Assembly: GCA_937860165.1 (NCBI GenBank)
Contig: CALMBE010000614.1
Coordinates: 1 to 13,064 of the forward strand
Direction of reading: 5' to 3'
From: an uncultured Planctomycetaceae bacterium
GTDB lineage: Bacteria > Planctomycetota > Planctomycetia > Pirellulales > Lacipirellulaceae
DNA: 13,064 nt
Positions 1 through 6,422 of this stretch are shown piece after piece. Below the pieces are notes generated by a model. It had not been told where the DNA came from. It did no database searches and was given only the letters and a program-made list of their open reading frames with translations. The translations under genes were made by a program, and so were the position numbers. Every line of letters begins with the position of its first letter. Position 1 is the stretch's first letter.

Positions 1-90
1 ACTCGCAACCCTGGGCTGAAAGCTGAAACGCCGTTGGCGTAGTCTACGGAAGTTAATTTAGAATCGCACCTAAGTTATCCCGAGCAGGAC

Positions 91-639
91 TTATTCCAAG
101 GTCGTCACGCGGCGGTACAGCAGGGCGATGAATTCTTGCAGCACCTCGGCCTCTCTGCTTTCCAACACGACGGCCGCTTGACGAAATAGCTCGCGGCGGG
201 TGTTCATGTAATGGGCGGCGGCCAGTGCGCCTGCCTCGGTCAATTCACCCCCGACAGCAAAGCGGCTGTAAAGTTCCTTGAATTCGGCAGGGCTCCAACC
301 CGCAATCAACTCGGGGTGCGCGCCGATCACCTCGGCAACCACCGGATTGGTGGTTCGGTCGAATGCCGCCAGACCCTGGAGGAGCGGTTCTTGAAACAGT
401 TCGTCGGTCTCTACCCCCAGGCCGCTGGCCAATTTGTGGAGCGTACGGGCGTGGGGCCGTGTGACCCCATGGGCCATGCTGCGGAGGGTCCGTTCATCGA
501 GCCCCGTCGCGTCGACAACTTCCTGCAAAGTCATATCGAACCGGGCCATGAGGCGGCGGATGTTCACACCGGGGAGCGCACGGAGATCGCGGCGGGGGTG
601 AATGGCCGGGGGAAAGTCAGTTGATTGTGTCGGAACCAC
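91..639 (-). CDS. XRE-family helix-turn-helix transcriptional regulator
   Basis: Likely a DNA-binding regulator of about 182 residues. An N-terminal extension of about 25 residues is followed by a Cro/C1-type helix-turn-helix (about residues 26-81) with the pattern NIRRLMARFDMTLQEVVDAT, GLDERTLRSM and LHKLASGLGVETDELF. A helical C-terminal domain of about 100 residues, which I do not recognise, follows; it could bind a ligand or mediate dimerisation. The frame stays open to a GTG at 699, but that codon lies inside a palindrome. I chose the GTG at 639 because a GAAGGTGG ribosome-binding sequence (648-655) sits 8 nt before it. The ATG at 549 would cut into helix 1 of the HTH and is unlikely. 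The palindrome at 683-698 suggests autoregulation, which is inference. The target genes are unknown. Confidence 0.75.
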   Translation of the reverse strand: MVPTQSTDFPPAIHPRRDLRALPGVNIRRLMARFDMTLQEVVDATGLDERTLRSMAHGVTRPHARTLHKLASGLGVETDELFQEPLLQGLAAFDRTTNPVVAEVIGAHPELIAGWSPAEFKELYSRFAVGGELTEAGALAAAHYMNTRRELFRQAAVVLESREAEVLQEFIALLYRRVTTLE

Positions 640-674
640 GGGACAAACCACCTTCAAGTGTGTCGGGAGACCGG

Positions 675-709
675 TTGACAACTGTAAACAGGTGTACACT
701 AATTGGAAA
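675..709. promoter_or_regulatory. Candidate promoter with a TGTA-N8-TACA operator
   Basis: The dyad TGTAAACAGGTGTACA (683-698) is an inverted repeat of TGTA/TACA half-sites and also contains the perfect palindrome GTGTACAC. On the minus strand it lies between a weak -35 (TTTCCA, 704-709) and a weak -10 (TACAGT, 681-686) that would serve the HTH gene. On the plus strand it lies in the 17-nt spacer after a perfect TTGACA (675-680), but the -10 there is poor (ACTAAT, 698-703). A dyad just upstream of an XRE regulator is a common autoregulatory arrangement. Binding is inferred, not shown. Confidence 0.4.
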
Positions 710-744
710 GTGGCGTCAAGGGGGCGGGGGAAGGCTTGGGTATC

Positions 745-895
745 GTCAGTTGTCCGTGGTCCGTGGTGGGTAGAGGCGCGAGTTTCGAGTAGCGCGTTAC
801 GAGTTAATTTCTGCCATTTCCCTCCGCCCTCCGGGGACTAACTTCCTCCGGCTCGCCTGATTCCGAGCCGCTAACGCTGACGGTTCGCCTGGGGC
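745..895. repeat. Repeat-like spacer between the regulator and the monooxygenase
   Basis: This stretch is non-coding. It begins with a tandem GTCCGTG motif (752-764) and ends with GC-rich palindromic sequence, including a 7-bp stem CGGCTCG (849-855) / CGAGCCG (864-870) with an 8-nt loop and a related CGGTTCG at 881-887. The sequence has the character of dispersed intergenic palindromes seen in planctomycete genomes, from memory rather than a search. It stops only a few bases before the monooxygenase start codon, so little room is left for a conventional leader. Confidence 0.4.
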
Positions 896-898
896 ATA

Positions 899-2293
899 AT
901 GGAGGGTATGGAATCTTCGACCACTAATCGTTACTGCATTCTCGGTGCCGGGACCTCGGGGCTGGCGGTGTTGAAAAATTTTCTGCAACGCGGAATTCCC
1001 TGCGATTGCCTCGAGCGCGAAGACGCGATCGGTGGCAACTGGTGTTACGGCAAACCGGCGAGCAGCGTTTATGCCTCGACCCATCTCATTTCCTCGAAAC
1101 GGCTCACCGAGTACACCGATTTCCCGTTGCCGGAAGACTATCCCGAATTCCCCGACCATCGGCTGGTGTTTCAATATTTGCAGAACTATGCCCGGCACTT
1201 TGGGTTACTGGAACATATTCAGTTCAACACGACGGTCGAGCGAATCGAATCGATTTCTGAGTCCCCCTCCCCGGTAGTCCGGGGAGGGGGAAACCCTGAA
1301 TCCAGGAATGGAATCAACCCTCCCCTAGCCCCGCCCGGAGTACCGGGAGGGGGATTTTTAGTCAAACTCGGCGGCGGCGAAGAGCGGTTGTATCGAGGGG
1401 TGGTGATCGCCAACGGGCACAACTGGGACCCGCAGTTCCCCGAGTACCCCGGCGAATTCACCGGCACGGTGCTGCACTCGTGCCAGTACAAAACCCCCGA
1501 CGTGCTCGCGGGCAAGCGGGTGCTGGTCGTGGGAGGGGGCAACTCGGGTTGCGACCTAGCCGTCGAAGCGGCGACCCATGCCGCGCGGGCCTTTCACAGT
1601 ATGCGGCGTGGCTATCCGATTCTGCCCAAGTTTTTCCGCGGCAAGCCGATCGACGCTTGCGGCGAGACCCTCTTGCGGTGGCGATTGCCGATTGCCGTGC
1701 GGCGACTGGCTGCCAAGTGGGTCAGCCACTGGGTGTTCGGTCCGCCGGAACTCTCGGGCTTGCCGCGACCCGATCACCGGCTGTTCGAGAGCCATCCGAT
1801 CATCAATTCCAGCCTGCACGACCAAGTCGCCCACGGCAATCTCACGCTCAAGCCCGATGTGCAAGAGCTCGCTGGCGACCGCGTGCGATTTGTCGATGGG
1901 AGTACCGAGCAGGTCGATGTGATTCTCTACGCCACGGGCTTCAAGGTGAGTTTCCCGTTTCTCGATCCCGCGCATCTCAACTGGCGTGACGGTCGGCCCG
2001 ATTTGTATCTCAACATTTTTCATCCCGATCGGGACGATCTGTTCTGCGCGGGGCTGATTCAACCCGACAGCGGCCAATGGGGCTTGGTGGATTACCAAGC
2101 ACAGTTGATCGCCAATTATTTGATGTCACTCGAAAATCAATCCCCCGCCGCGACACACTTCCAACGACTCAAACAAGCCAACAACCGCTCGTGGCGGCGA
2201 GGAAAGTTTCTCGATACCCCGCGGCATCGGCTGGAAGTCGAGCATTTTTCCTATCGGCGGGAATTGCAGAAAAGGTTGGCGGGGCTGGGGTGA
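899..2293 (+). CDS. Flavin-containing monooxygenase (FMO-like)
   Basis: Predicted FAD- and NADPH-dependent monooxygenase of 464 residues that oxygenates a soft nucleophile (N or S) or a ketone; the substrate cannot be told. The N-terminal FAD Rossmann motif is GAGTSG (residues 16-21). The FMO fingerprint FxGxxxHxxxY is met by F187, G189, H193 and Y197. The NADPH-binding motif is GGGNSG (212-217) and the late ATGF motif is at 345-348. Residues about 121-152 are a Pro/Gly/Ser-rich stretch encoded by a palindromic DNA repeat and absent from the expected fold; it lies between the strands ending VERIES and the RGVVIANGHNWDP segment. The ATG at 908 (residue 4) is an alternative start; neither start has a strong ribosome-binding site. 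It converges on the MBL-fold gene and appears monocistronic. Confidence 0.88.
   Translation: MEGMESSTTNRYCILGAGTSGLAVLKNFLQRGIPCDCLEREDAIGGNWCYGKPASSVYASTHLISSKRLTEYTDFPLPEDYPEFPDHRLVFQYLQNYARHFGLLEHIQFNTTVERIESISESPSPVVRGGGNPESRNGINPPLAPPGVPGGGFLVKLGGGEERLYRGVVIANGHNWDPQFPEYPGEFTGTVLHSCQYKTPDVLAGKRVLVVGGGNSGCDLAVEAATHAARAFHSMRRGYPILPKFFRGKPIDACGETLLRWRLPIAVRRLAAKWVSHWVFGPPELSGLPRPDHRLFESHPIINSSLHDQVAHGNLTLKPDVQELAGDRVRFVDGSTEQVDVILYATGFKVSFPFLDPAHLNWRDGRPDLYLNIFHPDRDDLFCAGLIQPDSGQWGLVDYQAQLIANYLMSLENQSPAATHFQRLKQANNRSWRRGKFLDTPRHRLEVEHFSYRRELQKRLAGLG
1263..1353. repeat. Palindromic repeat element inside the monooxygenase gene
   Basis: Two GC-rich hairpins sit within the coding sequence. The first has a perfect 12-bp stem, CCCCCTCCCCGG (1263-1274) with CCGGGGAGGGGG (1279-1290), and a TAGT loop. 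The second has an inner stem CCCGG (1334-1338) / CCGGG (1343-1347) with an AGTA loop, plus an outer pairing of TCCCCT (1321-1326) with the G-run at 1348-1354 across a 7-nt bulge. Between them lies about 27 nt of less structured sequence. The element is read through in frame as roughly 31 Pro/Gly-rich residues. It looks like an intergenic REP/MITE-type repeat that landed in a gene. Confidence 0.7.
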
Positions 2294-2300
2294 AAAGAAG

Positions 2301-2378
2301 AGATTTTAGCCACGGATGAAACACGGACGTGATACAAAAATCCGTGTTCAATCCGTGAAATTCCGTGGCTAAAAATCT
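2301..2378. repeat. Inverted repeat between convergent genes, possible bidirectional terminator
   Basis: The left arm (2301-2327) reads agattttagccacggatg then aaacacgga. The right arm (2341-2378) is its imperfect reverse complement, interrupted by a partial duplication of the tccgtg unit; the core loop is about 13 nt. It fills the gap between the monooxygenase stop and the MBL-fold gene, which converge. Each strand can form a stem ending in a short T-rich run (GCTAAAAATCT, or GATTTTAGCC reversed), so it could end transcription both ways. From memory, TAGCCACGGAT-type repeats are widespread in Planctomycetes; this was not searched. Confidence 0.55.
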
Positions 2379-2431
2379 TTGAATTCTTTCGGCGGAAGTT
2401 GCTTTGCAGGTCGCTAAACCGCAAGCGGCAA

Positions 2432-3172
2432 TCAAAACTCCACCACCATGCCATCGGTGCCGACTTTGGTGTTGGCAAAGATCTTTCGAGTGCCTGCTAG
2501 GGGTAAATCCGTATCGGCGGCCAACAGCGGGTTGAGGTGGACCAGCACCAAGCGGCCCACGCCAGCTTCGGCGGCGACTTGGGCCACCGGCGTGAGGCAA
2601 CTGTGACCCGTGAGTTCGGCTTGGTCGGCCTGGTCGTCGCCGAAATGGCATTCGTGGAGGAGCACGTCGACGCCGCGAATGTGGTCGATGTAGTCCGCTC
2701 CAGCAGCGGCGGTGGTATCGGTCACATAGGCCAGCGAACGATCGGGCCAATCGAGTCGAAATCCGATCGACCCTCCCGGATGTTTCAGGGGAAAGTGCGT
2801 GAGGCATCCCCCGTCGGTCAGCTTGAATTTTTGGGTCAGCGTCTTCATTTCAAACGGCGGTTCGACGGGAAACAACAGCTTGTCGAACAAGTGTTTGCGG
2901 AGGGCTTGGATTTTCTCCGCTTCGCCGTGGACCGTCACCCGCTTGAGATCTCGGGCCGCGAGGATGTCGAACATGAACGACAGCCCGAAGACATGGTCCA
3001 GGTGGGCATGCGTGAGAAACACATCCAACGTGTCGGTCACCAGATGGTCGGCCACGCGAAACATTGCCGAGCCAGCGTCGAAGACTACTCCCAGTTCGGG
3101 CAGCATGAAGCAGGCGGTGTGACGCCGCTCGTTGGGGTGGTAGCCGCTGGTTCCCAGCAAGAGAAATTTCAT
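2432..3172 (-). CDS. MBL-fold metallo-hydrolase (RNase Z-like)
   Basis: Predicted cytosolic metal-dependent hydrolase of 246 residues with the metallo-beta-lactamase fold. The metal-binding motif is THAHLDHVFG, giving H55, H57, D59 and H60. Later candidate ligands are in HFPLKH (the mid-chain histidine), YVTDT (Asp about 151), GHSCL and LVHLNP near the C-terminus. The N-terminus MKFLLLGTSGYHPNERRHTACF resembles RNase Z and PhnP-type phosphodiesterases, which act on tRNA 3' ends or cyclic phosphates. The extended exosite loop of true RNase Z is not obvious, so I do not assign a gene name. The ATG start has only a weak GAGAG upstream. It is transcribed away from the solute-binding protein gene and has its own promoter candidate. 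Confidence 0.85.
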   Translation of the reverse strand: MKFLLLGTSGYHPNERRHTACFMLPELGVVFDAGSAMFRVADHLVTDTLDVFLTHAHLDHVFGLSFMFDILAARDLKRVTVHGEAEKIQALRKHLFDKLLFPVEPPFEMKTLTQKFKLTDGGCLTHFPLKHPGGSIGFRLDWPDRSLAYVTDTTAAAGADYIDHIRGVDVLLHECHFGDDQADQAELTGHSCLTPVAQVAAEAGVGRLVLVHLNPLLAADTDLPLAGTRKIFANTKVGTDGMVVEF

Positions 3173-3207
3173 AGTGCTCTCTGTCCGATGGCCCGTAGGT
3201 GTGGGAT

Positions 3208-3237
3208 ATTGTAGTCGTAGCTCGAACGAATTTCCAA
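3208..3237 (-). promoter_or_regulatory. Promoter candidate for the MBL-fold gene
   Basis: On the minus strand, TTGGAA (3232-3237) is followed after 18 nt by TACAAT (3208-3213), matching four and five of six consensus bases. The -10 lies about 35 nt before the ATG. It sits in the 73-nt divergent spacer shared with the solute-binding protein gene. Confidence 0.45.
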
Positions 3238-3245
3238 CGGGATAA

Positions 3246-4337
3246 TTGGTTGCAGGAATTGGTGCAGACTTGGATGATCGGAAGCGGCGAACTGGAAAAC
3301 TTGGACGCGAACCGGTCTTTTTTGTCGGCCTGCTGGCAGCGCTGGCCCTTGGTGGTCTAGCCGTTACGCGCCTAAGTGTCCCCGACGGCCCACTGGTAGT
3401 GGTCTATACGGCCCTGGACGAGGAGTTTTCGGGTCCGATCTTCGCACGGTTTACCGCACAAACTGGCATTCGTGTGCTGGCCAAATTCGACACCGAATCC
3501 ACCAAAAGCGTGGGGCTGACGCAGGCCCTGCTTGCCGAAAGGGCGCGGCCGCGGTGCGATGTCTTCTGGAACAACGAAATCGTGAATACCCTGCGGCTGG
3601 ACCGCGCGGGGCTCCTGGGGGAGTATGCCAGCCCGGCTGCTGCGGACTTTCCCACCCAATTCCGCGATGAGGCCAACCACTGGTTTGGCTTCGCGGCTCG
3701 GGCCCGGGTGTTTTTGGTCAATACCGAGTTGGTCGAGGCCCAGTCGCGTCCGAAGTCGATCACAGACCTGTGCGATCCACAGTGGAAAGATCGGGTCGGG
3801 ATCGCCAAACCGCTCGCGGGGACCACGGCCAGCCACGCCGCTTGTCTGTTCGCTGTGTGGGGACAGGAACGTGCGGAACAGTTTTTTCGGCGACTCAAAG
3901 CCATCGTGCGGATCATGGGAGGCAACAAGCAGGTGGCCCAAGCCGTCGGTCGGGGCGAACTGGCCTGGGGACTCACCGATACCGACGATGCGCTGGTGGA
4001 AATCGAGATGGGTTCACCGGTGGTGATTGTCTATCCCGACCAAGGTGCCGACGACCTGGGGACCCTGTTCATTCCCAACACCGTGGCGATCATTCGGGGC
4101 GCACCCCACCGTGAGTCCGCCGAGAAGCTGGTCGATTTTTTGCTCTCGGCCGAAGTCGAGGAAGCCTTGGCCGCTGGCCCCAGTGGACAGATACCCTTAC
4201 GACCCGGTGTGAAAAAAAGTGATCGGGTCGAGTCCCCCGCCACAGTGCGGGCCATGGACGTGGATTTTTCTCAAGCCGCTGAGGCGTGGAACGCAGCGGC
4301 GCATTCGCTGCGGAGTATTTTCACCTCTGCAGAATGA
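3246..4337 (+). CDS. Membrane-anchored extracellular solute-binding protein (Fe(III)-type)
   Basis: Predicted periplasmic substrate-binding protein of the family that serves Fe3+ and related ABC importers (FbpA/AfuA-like, bacterial extracellular solute-binding). The basic N-terminus (RKRR, KLGR) is followed by a hydrophobic segment at about residues 23-40, consistent with a signal anchor or uncleaved signal peptide; no lipobox cysteine is visible. The mature part begins LVVVYTALDEEFSGPIF and contains DTESTKSVGL and RCDVFWNNEIVNTLRLDRAG, typical of this family, ending in a hinge and C-lobe with TVAIIRGAPH. The start is uncertain: the frame opens at a TTG (3246), and another TTG lies at 3270 after an AGGA (3253-3256). 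No permease or ATPase gene is adjacent, so the transporter partner must be elsewhere or absent. Confidence 0.8.
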   Translation: MVAGIGADLDDRKRRTGKLGREPVFFVGLLAALALGGLAVTRLSVPDGPLVVVYTALDEEFSGPIFARFTAQTGIRVLAKFDTESTKSVGLTQALLAERARPRCDVFWNNEIVNTLRLDRAGLLGEYASPAAADFPTQFRDEANHWFGFAARARVFLVNTELVEAQSRPKSITDLCDPQWKDRVGIAKPLAGTTASHAACLFAVWGQERAEQFFRRLKAIVRIMGGNKQVAQAVGRGELAWGLTDTDDALVEIEMGSPVVIVYPDQGADDLGTLFIPNTVAIIRGAPHRESAEKLVDFLLSAEVEEALAAGPSGQIPLRPGVKKSDRVESPATVRAMDVDFSQAAEAWNAAAHSLRSIFTSAE

Positions 4338-4362
4338 TTGGTAAATGCGCTATGGAATAGCC

Positions 4363-4379
4363 GCGATGCAATGCATCGC
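4363..4379. terminator. Hairpin between convergent genes
   Basis: GCGATGC (4363-4369) pairs with GCATCGC (4373-4379) around a 3-nt loop. It lies in the 86-nt gap where the solute-binding protein gene and the helicase gene converge. There is no T-run on either side, so it may only slow or block transcription or protect RNA ends; its role as a terminator is weakly supported. Confidence 0.3.
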
Positions 4380-4423
4380 TGGTCGATAGGTGAGCGAGAG
4401 GTGTTAGGCTCCGCAGCGCGGCG

Positions 4424-5776
4424 CTACAAACCCCGGCGGTGGCGGCGGCGGGGGCGTTGGCCGGGGGGCTGCGGCTTGGGTTCGGCGGGGGTCTCGTCCC
4501 CCGGCGTTTCCCTGGGGGGTGCCGCCCGGGCGACCGTCTGATAGTTCTCCATTTCGTCTCGCTTCAGGAGCGTATTAATGAGCATCTCGATCTGCGTGAG
4601 CTCGATTCCTTGTTCGGGGGTGACGAACGAATAAGCGACCCCCTCGCGGCCCATCCGTCCCGTGCGGCCCACGCGGTGGACGTAGTCGTCCGACGACTGG
4701 GGCATGTCGTAATTGATAATGTGCGAGATATTCGAGACATCGATCCCGCGGCCTACGACATCGGTGGCGATCAGAATCCGAACGTTGCCATCGCGGAAAC
4801 TGCGCATGACTCGGTCCCGGGCGGACTGGGCCATGTCGCCGTGAATGAGATCGACCGAAGCAATTTTCTTAGTCAGCTTGTGGTGAATGCGATCGGTGCC
4901 CCGTTTGGTGCGACAGAACACGATGGCCTGCTCGGGTTGTTCGCGTTCCAACAGCCGCACCAAGAGTTCGAACTTGCGTTCTTCGTCGACCGAGAAGTAG
5001 TGCTGCTCGATGGTGTCGACCGTTTTATTTTTGGGCGAAAAATCCATCACCTCGGGGTCGATCATGTAGCGTTTGGCCAGCCGTTCCACCCCAGGGGCGA
5101 CGGTCGCGCTCAGGAGGAGCGTTTGTCGCTGCGTGGGACACCGGCGGAGAATTTTTTCGATGTCGGGACGAAAGCCGATGTCGAGCATGCGATCGGCCTC
5201 GTCGAGCACGACAATTTTCAGATTCTGCAGTTGCAGCGAATTGCGGGCCAAGAGATCGATCACGCGTCCGGGGGTGCCGACGACAATCTCCGCGCCGCGG
5301 GTGAGCTTGGTGACTTGCTCGCGGATCGGCTTGCCGCCATACACGGCCACCACGCGGGTCTTGCGGCCCTTGGCCAGCTTGCTGATTTCATCGCGGACCT
5401 GCACGGCCAACTCACGGGTGGGGACCAGGACGATGGCCTGCGGCAACGGGCCTTCTCCCCCGCGACCGATTTGCTCCAGGATGGGAATCGCAAACGCCGC
5501 CGTCTTGCCGGTCCCCGTGCGGGCTTGGCCGAGGACATCGCGTCCGGTCAGTGCGCACGGGATCATTCCGGCTTGCACGGGTGAGGGGATGTGATAGGCG
5601 GCCTCGACAAGTGAGGCCAGCATGACGTCGCTAAGACCAAGTTGAGCGAAGGTGGGAACCGTAGGAGAGTCAACGGACTCATCCGGCGTAGCGGAGATTG
5701 AAGACAAAGCGGCGACAGACTCGATTGAGGAACGGGAAGGGTTCGAGTTGGGGAAAAGCCGAAAAGTGTCGATCAA
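4424..5776 (-). CDS. DEAD-box ATP-dependent RNA helicase
   Basis: Cytoplasmic RNA helicase of 450 residues, RhlE/CshA-like, expected to unwind RNA duplexes in ribosome assembly or RNA decay. All core motifs are visible: Q motif (FAQLGL to IPSPVQ, about 43-68), motif I ARTGTGKT (85-92), Ia PTRELA (119-124), GG (147-148), Ib TPGR (168-171), II DEAD (192-195), III SAT (223-225), IV IVFCRTK, V ATDVVGRGID, and VI HRVGRTGR (367-374). The C-terminal tail is Pro-rich and ends in RPRRRHRRGL, a likely RNA-binding tail. The first start after the upstream TAG is a TTG at 5776; the 40-residue leader before the Q motif is low complexity, so the real start may be a little further in. The foldback element at 5844-5989 lies just upstream. 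Confidence 0.93.
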   Translation of the reverse strand: MIDTFRLFPNSNPSRSSIESVAALSSISATPDESVDSPTVPTFAQLGLSDVMLASLVEAAYHIPSPVQAGMIPCALTGRDVLGQARTGTGKTAAFAIPILEQIGRGGEGPLPQAIVLVPTRELAVQVRDEISKLAKGRKTRVVAVYGGKPIREQVTKLTRGAEIVVGTPGRVIDLLARNSLQLQNLKIVVLDEADRMLDIGFRPDIEKILRRCPTQRQTLLLSATVAPGVERLAKRYMIDPEVMDFSPKNKTVDTIEQHYFSVDEERKFELLVRLLEREQPEQAIVFCRTKRGTDRIHHKLTKKIASVDLIHGDMAQSARDRVMRSFRDGNVRILIATDVVGRGIDVSNISHIINYDMPQSSDDYVHRVGRTGRMGREGVAYSFVTPEQGIELTQIEMLINTLLKRDEMENYQTVARAAPPRETPGDETPAEPKPQPPGQRPRRRHRRGL

Positions 5777-5843
5777 ATACCCAACCGGTATCCAAACAAC
5801 CTAGCAATTTTAAGCCCCAGGGTCAATCGAAGGCTTCCAGGCG

Positions 5844-5989
5844 ACAGGGCCGATCACTTTTTCACTTTGTGGTGCCATGCCCACGCTGGTACTCCGGCGT
5901 GGGCATGTAAATCGTCGAGAAAACATGGCCACAGCGGAGTACCGCCGTGGCCATGGCACCCTCCATTGTGAAAAAGTCATTGGCCCTGT
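5844..5989. mobile_element. MITE-like foldback element with two internal hairpins
   Basis: A 146-bp non-coding unit. Its ends are near-complementary arms of about 36 nt: the left starts ACAGGGCCGATCACTTTTTC and the right, read backwards, starts ACAGGGCCAATGACTTTTTC; both run inward to GGTGCCATG. Inside are two 14-bp hairpins. The first is 5876-5889 with 5894-5907, loop TACT, one T-G pair. The second is 5924-5937 with 5942-5955, loop AGTA, one A-C mismatch. There is no ORF and no transposase. It lies between the helicase start and the terminator of the H1-like gene. No convincing target-site duplication was seen. Mobility is inference. Confidence 0.65.
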
Positions 5990-6075
5990 TCCATGCGAGC
6001 CGTAAGCAGACCACACAATTGGGGTGCGGTGCCCTCGCCCGGAGCTTTGGACAACGGACCACCGACCAATTCCAC

Positions 6076-6113
6076 AAAAAAAACCGACCGGGTCGAAATT
6101 CGACCCGATCGGT
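6076..6113 (-). terminator. Intrinsic terminator of the H1-like gene
   Basis: On the minus strand a hairpin (6113-6083) has stem CGGGTCG/CGACCCG extended past one mismatch by ACCGA/TCGGT, and is followed by a run of eight T residues (A-run 6076-6083 on the plus strand). It lies about 70 nt past the stop codon of the H1-like gene, the expected place for a Rho-independent terminator. An 11-bp copy of the GGTCGGTTTTT arm at 6130-6140 could form an alternative larger fold. Confidence 0.7.
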
Positions 6114-6182
6114 TGGCAAAAACACTTGTCGGTCGGTTTTTCCGGGGAACTACCGACCCCACTGCAATTACCCACAATGCAA

Positions 6183-6422
6183 TTACATAGTGGGAGCAGC
6201 AGGTGCAGGAGCGGGAGCAGCCTTCTTGGCGGCGCGCTTCTTGGTGCTTCTCTTCTTGGCTGGGGCAGCCTTTTTCTTGGTCGACTTCTTGGCAGCCTTC
6301 TTCTTGGCTGGGGCAGCCTTTTTCTTAGTCGACTTCTTGGCAGCCTTCTTCTTAGCAGGGGCAGCCTTCTTCTTCGTGGACTTCTTGACGGCCTTCTTTG
6401 CAGCTTTTTTCTTCGTAGCCAT
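6183..6422 (-). CDS. Histone H1-like lysine/alanine-rich DNA-binding protein
   Basis: A very basic, low-complexity protein of 79 residues made almost wholly of Lys, Ala, Pro, Ser and Thr, like eukaryotic H1 tails and bacterial AlgP/Hc1-type proteins. It should bind DNA non-specifically and take part in nucleoid compaction; this follows from composition, not from a fold. Three copies of a 16-residue unit (KKSTKKKAAPAKKKAA) are followed by a degenerate copy and a Pro/Ala tail. The frame is open to an ATG at 6485, but I chose the ATG at 6422 because MATKKKAAKK opens the repeat and GGAAGGAG lies 11 nt upstream. It is preceded by the A/T-rich spacer and followed by a strong terminator, so it is likely monocistronic and well expressed. 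Confidence 0.82.
   Translation of the reverse strand: MATKKKAAKKAVKKSTKKKAAPAKKKAAKKSTKKKAAPAKKKAAKKSTKKKAAPAKKRSTKKRAAKKAAPAPAPAAPTM
6253..6396. repeat. Three 48-bp tandem repeats in the H1-like gene
   Basis: Units begin at 6253, 6301 and 6349. The first two differ by about one base; the third carries several synonymous changes (for example TTAGCAGGGGC for TTGGCTGGGGC). Each unit encodes 16 residues, so gain or loss of a unit would keep the reading frame. Confidence 0.85.

Noticed and set aside
1-90. Left-edge sequence with a small hairpin (CGCC/GGCG near 30-40)
   Set aside because: The stem is only 4 bp with no T-run, so it is not called as the terminator of the regulator gene; nothing else is evident here.
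602-841. A 79-codon rightward open frame over the regulator promoter and repeat spacer
   Set aside because: It is composed of promoter and repeat sequence, and no recognisable protein pattern is present.
1252-1363. GATTTCTGAGTC and GATTTTTAGTC flanking the repeat in the monooxygenase, as a possible target-site duplication
   Set aside because: The two copies are imperfect and 100-101 nt apart. A simple insertion of that length would shift the frame, but the frame is intact, so it is not reliable evidence.
4439-5584. A long rightward open frame (381 codons) across the helicase gene
   Set aside because: It is antisense to a helicase with every DEAD-box motif intact; it arises from GC-rich codon use on the other strand.
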